From Petunia secreta (Eukaryota > Streptophyta > Magnoliopsida > Solanales > Solanaceae), in NCBI GenBank assembly GCA_029990175.1, contig JARKIP010000053.1, positions 18,680,001-18,744,000 of the forward strand: a stretch of 64,000 bases of DNA, read 5' to 3'. The translations under genes were made by a program, and so were the position numbers. The notes under the pieces are model-generated. The model did not search any database, was not told the DNA's origin, and saw only the letters and a program-made list of their open reading frames with translations. Shown in pieces: positions 59,531 to 64,000 of this stretch; within the stretch, counting starts at the first letter, position 1; every line of letters starts with the position of its first letter.

Positions 59531-61600
59531 GCCAGATTAAAGTACAAGGACAGTATGAAGAAATATTCCATATTCATTGATGTTCCCCGGTCATATAGAG
59601 AGGAATATTTGACAACTTCTAAGAAGACTTTGAAAGTCAAAGATGTTCATTTAGAATGCATTTTACTAGGTAGTATTGGAAGAAAGACTAGATCAATTAC
59701 TATAGGACATATAAGATGACTTGAAAAAGTTGAAAGTCTAGGCACACAATCAGTAGTCCTGCATTTCTGAAGCTTCTACTTTGTATAAGAAGTTTATGTT
59801 AGCCTACTTCAGCTATTCATCAAAAACTGTTAATGTAGTACATCATATGTATTTGAAATGGCATCTTGGACATGGATACCATAGGTAAAGCTCAACTACG
59901 AGATGATAACCAACATGCCTTTAAAGGACTTTGAGTCTTATAAGTTCCTACTGGTGTAACCACAGGATTAGCAGGAAAAAAAGTTCAAATCCCCAAAAAT
60001 GCATGGAATAATCAGAACAAGGCATCATTCATCGGAGAAATTTGTCCCTGTTATAAGAATACTTCCTAGGCTGCACCTACTTTTTGGTTCATACATAATT
60101 ATAGTCATTCTTAGCCTAGTGCAAATGTTTAATTCATCTGTATCATGATGCCTAGATCATCAAGCAATACCTTTTGTGCACTTTGTAGATCACATGTGAA
60201 AAAGCATATAGCACGGTACCTAGTTGATACTATCATAAGGTTCTGTAATTATACCAGAAGCTAACTAGTACTAGAGGTTTAGGACATTCTACTGCTCTAA
60301 TGAACTGATAAAGCTCAAGTCTTTATCAACTTTATGTCTGCTGTGACATTGCCTGTTGTTAAGTGCTGTTCATTTGATCTGGAGTTGTTACAGCTTGAAA
60401 TCTTGTTCCAACATGCTGTTCATTCTATTTTCCCTCCTGGTTTCAATCTTTCCTCCTGCTCCCTTTAGTCAGTGAGGTCCAGGCCTTGTAATGAGAGGTT
60501 CGTCTGTTTGAGAGGAGAGGATGGAGCTGCAGCTGTTGCTTTTGTTCAGGTTGTGAGCTTTGGTTCCTGTATGATGCATTGGATCACCTATAGTGTCTCA
60601 ATATTAAGTTCCATATCTTCTTTAGCACCAAACTCTCAGATCTACTATCCGTGAAGTCCTTTAATTTGCTAATCTGCACGTGTTTTTTAAATTTTTAATT
60701 AAAAAATTCTCTACTTTCGAACGTAATCTGAACCTTGTTGTCCAGTGACCAAGTTATTGGTTGATTAAATGGAATTTTGTGTACGTGTTCGAGCAAGATC
60801 ATGTTTAGCCAAATGAGGATTTAGTATGTGCTAACTTTCTATTTGTATAACCAGCAAGTATGCAAGCAATGGAAGCTGACAAGTTATTCTTGCTTGTGAA
60901 TGTGAGTAAAACCATTATGAAATTTAAAAATGTAATATAAAGACCATAAACCGGGATCTTTAGTTCCTAGATGGATCCAAAGAGTCTCTCTTCTTCGATC
61001 TTCTTTTTTGTATTGTTTTTTCAATTGTGAAGTATATGCTGATGCTCCAACATTTTAGCCCTGTTTACACTGCTAACTGGCACTAATTAAGCTTGAATGA
61101 AGTGAATAAATAGGACTCTTAAACTTTAGCTTCCTGTAATGTATTGGCGGTTTGCTTTTCAATTTAATATTCTAGACTTCTAGTTGTATGAGCAAATTTA
61201 TGCAGCTTAGATATGCATTTTGTACACTTTGTTTATCATTACACTTCTAATATCTCTTACATAATGTGTCTCGGTATTAGCTACTGTGTGCTTTGAAATT
61301 ATACATGGAGGATTTACTATGACATATCCTTAATCAAATGGATAATTGTATATGTTTGCTTTTAGGAATTAGTAATTGGTGGCTAAATGCTCACATGTTT
61401 CAATTAGCAGTGGGCTCTCACATTAGCTTTTTTCTAGTTGGACATTTTGGTGTGAACAACTTGCTTACGCTGCTGTCTAAAACCAATATATGGATGGATG
61501 TTATCTGTCTGAACTTCGGCTATTGGTTCTTCAGCTGTCCTGTACCCAGTCAGCTATTTGTCCTGTTAAACTGCAAATGTATCTGGCTATTTTTTTGTTT
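59531..61600. other. 2 kb interval without a recognised gene
   Basis: AT-rich, with T-rich intron-like stretches. The small frame 60472-60654 has no signature. It could be intronic or intergenic host sequence carried with the FAO fragment, or old transposon sequence. Confidence 0.35.
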
Positions 61601-61612
61601 GTTTTCAGCTGT

Positions 61613-61784
61613 GATGCAATCAAAGGGATTTGATCACTTGAATGAGAGTTGTCCTGTCATTACGAAACTGCTCAAGTATGTCGCAGGGATGAATGAACAT
61701 GCAATCATTTCTTATGTACATGGTGGACACATTCTAGATGGCACTGATGTGAATGGAAGAAGAGTGAAGCTAACGATTTACTGA
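61613..61784 (+). pseudogene. Unidentified exon-like coding segment
   Basis: A T-rich tract and TTTTCAG (61604-61610) precede an open frame reading AVMQSKGFDHLNESCPVITK, then LLKYVAGMNEHAIISYVHGG and HILDGTDVNGRRVKLTIY before a TGA at 61782. It looks like a last exon: acceptor, normal amino-acid mix, stop. The ATG-started frame from 61338 reads through the intron. I do not recognise the protein. Likely a host-gene fragment inside the hAT region. Confidence 0.45.
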
Positions 61785-62170
61785 GTGCAAGGTCAACTTT
61801 GATGCTCTATAGCAATTCAAAATGAAAGAGTCGTCATTTTTTAATAGTCATATATAACACCGGTTGATGTTACTTTAATGTGATTTCCTTCTTTGCGCAA
61901 TTTGTATACTGAAGATTTTAATCTTTTCAAGTGAAACATATGTTAGTGACTGAATTGTGTGGTTTATGAGTTGGTTAAATTACATTGCTTGCTTTTTTAT
62001 AGTTTATTTTGTTTGATTTTCCTAAGATGTATAGCGATATGTTTGTTAAGAACCCCTTGATTACGGTAAATATAAATTTATCGACAACGCAGAACAAGAA
62101 ACAAGAAAAGATTGCCAAAACAATGTCTTTGTATCGGGTATTGGTTAGCTGGAAAGGAGAAAAATTAGGT
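61785..62170. other. Interval without a gene
   Basis: AT-rich sequence between the exon-like segment and the hAT-like right end. The frame 62009-62392 runs through subterminal repeats and is not supported. Confidence 0.4.
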
Positions 62171-62315
62171 CAAAGTTGGGCGGGTTGGGCATTGACCCGT
62201 TCCTTAGCGCATCTTGACCCGCCCATTATAACCCAAATAAATTTTGGGCGGGTCATTATTCAACCCATTTTGACCCATCATAATTTAACCCGAACTGCCC
62301 ATTTGACACCCCGCA

Positions 62316-62450
62316 ACTTTGACGACCACAATTGCCGCAAAATCATCATCATCATCAGCTCCAACTTGGAAAATCCAAGGTCCAACAAGTGAGAAGGAAA
62401 CACCAACAACTTTACTTGAGAAGGACAAAGCTCCTCCACCATCTCTATGA
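62316..62450 (+). pseudogene. C-terminal end of the Athila-like 3' ORF
   Basis: An open stretch reads TLTTTIAAKSSSSSAPTWKI, then QGPTSEKETPTTLL and EKDKAPPPSL, with a TGA at 62448. A Ser/Pro/Lys-rich tail like this fits the end of the 3' ORF interrupted at 53105. The assignment rests on position and on the Athila-like 3' UTR that follows. Confidence 0.45.
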
Positions 62451-63939
62451 TCATTTTTAGGGAGCACTCTTATCCCTTCATGTTTAATTTTTGTGACACT
62501 TATGTTTAGTTGTTTGGGGACATAGAAACGTCTCATGTTGGGGGTGGAATAACTTATCTTTTGCTTGATATGTCCCAAACTATCTTTATGATTATGTTTT
62601 GTTTATGTTTATGTTGACATGGATGTTTATGTTTAATTTAAGATATGTTTTGTGATGTATATAATTGTGAAGTGTTTATATTCTTTTCGTATGTTATGTT
62701 TTTAAATTTTTAGTGTAGTTGTGTAGTTGTTGTTAGCACCATATTAAAAAAGAAAAAGAAAAGCCAAAGGTACTCCCATGAACTACGCTTAGGATGTTGC
62801 CTTCTTTCTTCTTATTCGCACTTGTTGTGATACGTAGGCAACCTTTGTGAAACTCATTTTCACTTGGACCCGAAAACAACCACCCATTGTAAATACCATT
62901 TGTGTAAATAGTTCTAACTTAGTAAATAACCTTCTTGGTTTTTTTTTGACTCGATTCTTTTCCCAAGAATGCAATTCTTTTGAACCGGGCACTTTTTAGG
63001 ACTCTAATCAATGAAGTGCCATTCTTGTTTCATGACTTATTTGATACCAACACATTAGGAGAACACATGAGAAAGTTTGTGGAATGTTTGTTGAGAGTCG
63101 CGCCTATAACCTTTAGGTTCTTGTGATGACTTTATGCATGCGTAGTATGGGTTAGATCCTCACCTTAAGTGTTGGAAAGTTGATGTTCTTGTCTCTTGTC
63201 CCGTATGCTAGTGAGGTGAGTTCTTACTCAAAAGTTTAATTGCATATGCATGTTAGAACTTGGCTTGTGTGTCCTTGAAAATGAATGAAGTGTCAATTTA
63301 GTAGTTGGATATGATAATAGGTATTTCTTTGACCCGTTTGAGTCTTTCAAGCCACTAAATAAAATTAATCCTCCGTTAGCCAACTCTGAGCCTTAATATC
63401 CTTTCTTTTTTATGTAATTAGCCCGATCCAATTCTTAGTGCTTGAAAGCATTAACCCTTCTCTTGACCCTACCTCCTTGAGGCATTGAAAACGTACAACT
63501 TAGACTAAAGTCTAAGTGTGGAGGAGGGGAACAAGGAAATGAAAACTATGTGGCTCTTAGAAAAGGAAGAGGAATTATGAAGAAAAGTTTCTAAAAAGGA
63601 AAGAAGAAAATCAAGAAAAGTACAAAAATAGAAAAAGACAAATCAAAAAGACAAAAATAGAAAGAAAAGCAACTACATGAATAAGAGCCACTAAAGCAAA
63701 GATAAAGAATGAAAATGGGAATAAGAGCTAAAATGTGAAAAGAAAGCTCAAAGTGAAAAGTTTGCAAAGTTGATGTAGTGCCCAAGGAAGGAATTTAGTC
63801 ACTCATCCAAATTGTTCCCTACCTTTATCCAAAACCCTATACTACAACCGCAGAAGCCTTATTTGATTATCCATTGATTGACATGAAAGGAAATGCCAAG
63901 TGACACTAAGGCCAAGCCTATGACATTGTATATGCTTAA
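62451..63939 (+). other. Athila-like 3' UTR
   Basis: No gene supported. The first part has CATGTTGGGGGTGGAATAAC and T-rich sequence; the later part has GTGTGGAGGAGGGGAACAAGG (near 63517) and about 250 bp of A/G-rich sequence. I recall this arrangement from Athila 3' ends. The expected 3' LTR is not reached because another LTR starts at 63940. Confidence 0.5.
63517..63536 (+). other. Purine-rich tract in the Athila-like 3' UTR
   Basis: A 20-base tract of GGAGGAGGGG type. It is not followed directly by an LTR start, so it may be an internal purine tract and not the priming one. Confidence 0.4.
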
Positions 63940-64000
63940 TGAAACGACCTCGGTCAGTCGTTTCGGAAGTTAGGACTTCGATTGGCGTGCCGATAATTTT
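63940..64000 (+). mobile_element. Start of a third Element 1/2-family LTR, plus orientation (truncated by window end)
   Basis: TGAAACGACCTCGGTCAGTC is the reverse complement of the right LTR end of Element 2, and the following bases also match 50520-50560 inverted. This is the first 61 bp of an LTR that continues outside the window. Confidence 0.85.

Larger units (their letters stand above)
55930..62313 (+). mobile_element. Degenerate hAT-type DNA transposon region with captured sequence
   Basis: Contains a hAT transposase pseudogene (56712-58702). The right edge, TTTGACACCCC at 62302-62312, matches the terminal repeat of many plant hAT elements (GGGGTGTCAAA inverted). It is preceded by GGGCGGGT/ACCCGCCC subterminal motifs (62178-62300). 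Similar ACCCGCCC and GGGCC motifs occur at 55985-56035, but no left terminal GGGGTGTCAAA was found. The left edge is therefore set loosely and may be lost. On the right, frame-open Athila-like sequence resumes at 62316. Confidence 0.6.
13335..63939 (+). mobile_element. Athila-like Ty3/gypsy element broken into three pieces by nested insertions
   Basis: The backbone pieces are 13335-20818, 50580-53105 and about 62314-63939, roughly 11.6 kb together, near the usual Athila size. Their order is 5' LTR, degenerate tRNA-Asp-like primer site, gag, protease, RT, RNase H, pol/3'-ORF spacer, 3' ORF and 3' UTR. The first break (Element 2) has a perfect target duplication (accaa). The second (solo LTR) has atttg. 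The third is a hAT remnant whose left edge is unclear. The 3' LTR is not in the window because another LTR starts at 63940. Lineage comes from LCDLGATINLMP in the protease and the gag core. All genes carry stops, so the copy is dead. Confidence 0.8.

Overview
The window is plant nuclear DNA, most likely from a repeat-rich dicot and probably Solanaceae. The evidence is a near-continuous stack of LTR retrotransposons, a Stowaway-type MITE, a degenerate plant hAT transposase and a fragment of a plant long-chain-alcohol oxidase gene. The family attribution rests on LTR end sequences that I recall as common in nightshades and was not checked by search. I found no intact host gene, tRNA, rRNA or CRISPR array. 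Almost every long reading frame belongs to a transposon, is antisense to one, or comes from low-complexity sequence.

Layout, left to right. 1-3618 is the 3' end (3' UTR plus a 2.5 kb LTR) of a Tat/Ogre-like Ty3/gypsy element. 4000-4318 is a short Copia-like LTR candidate. 4342-4598 is a MITE with TA target duplications. 4607-5046 plus 12553-13125 is an LTR split by Element 1 (5047-12552, minus strand), a pol-less Ty3/gypsy derivative. At 13335 an Athila-like Ty3/gypsy element begins and runs in pieces to about 63939. Its 5' LTR, gag, protease, reverse transcriptase and RNase H (13335-19512) are followed by its 3' region (19540-20818, 50585-53105 and 62314-63939).

The Athila backbone is split by three insertions. 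Element 2 (20819-50579, minus strand, TSD accaa) belongs to the same family as Element 1, and its left LTR is itself split by a 22.4 kb tandem array. A solo LTR lies at 53106-55921 (TSD atttg). A hAT-type DNA transposon remnant ends near 62313 and carries rearranged host-gene pieces. A further LTR of the Element 1/2 family starts at 63940 in the opposite orientation and leaves the window. Nesting reaches four levels: split LTR element, then Athila, then Element 2, then the tandem array.

The most unusual object is the array at 21416-43825 on the minus strand: LTR-internal-LTR-internal-LTR with one pair of 5-bp target duplications (cagcc). The outer LTRs are 4.26 kb. The internal regions encode only a Gag-like protein with a Tat-type Cys/His knuckle, and no pol. 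Their 3' UTRs hold about 940 bp of serial short hairpins whose stems change in a compensatory way (GCCT/AGGC, ACCT/AGGT, GTCT/AGAC, ATTCCT/AGGAAT). A 30-bp repeat in the unrelated-looking 3' UTR at the window start has the same design. The Element 1/2/3 and solo-LTR group carries a separate pair of conserved hairpins at both LTR termini, again with compensatory changes. I regard these structured termini and 3' UTRs of non-autonomous elements as the best candidate for something undescribed.
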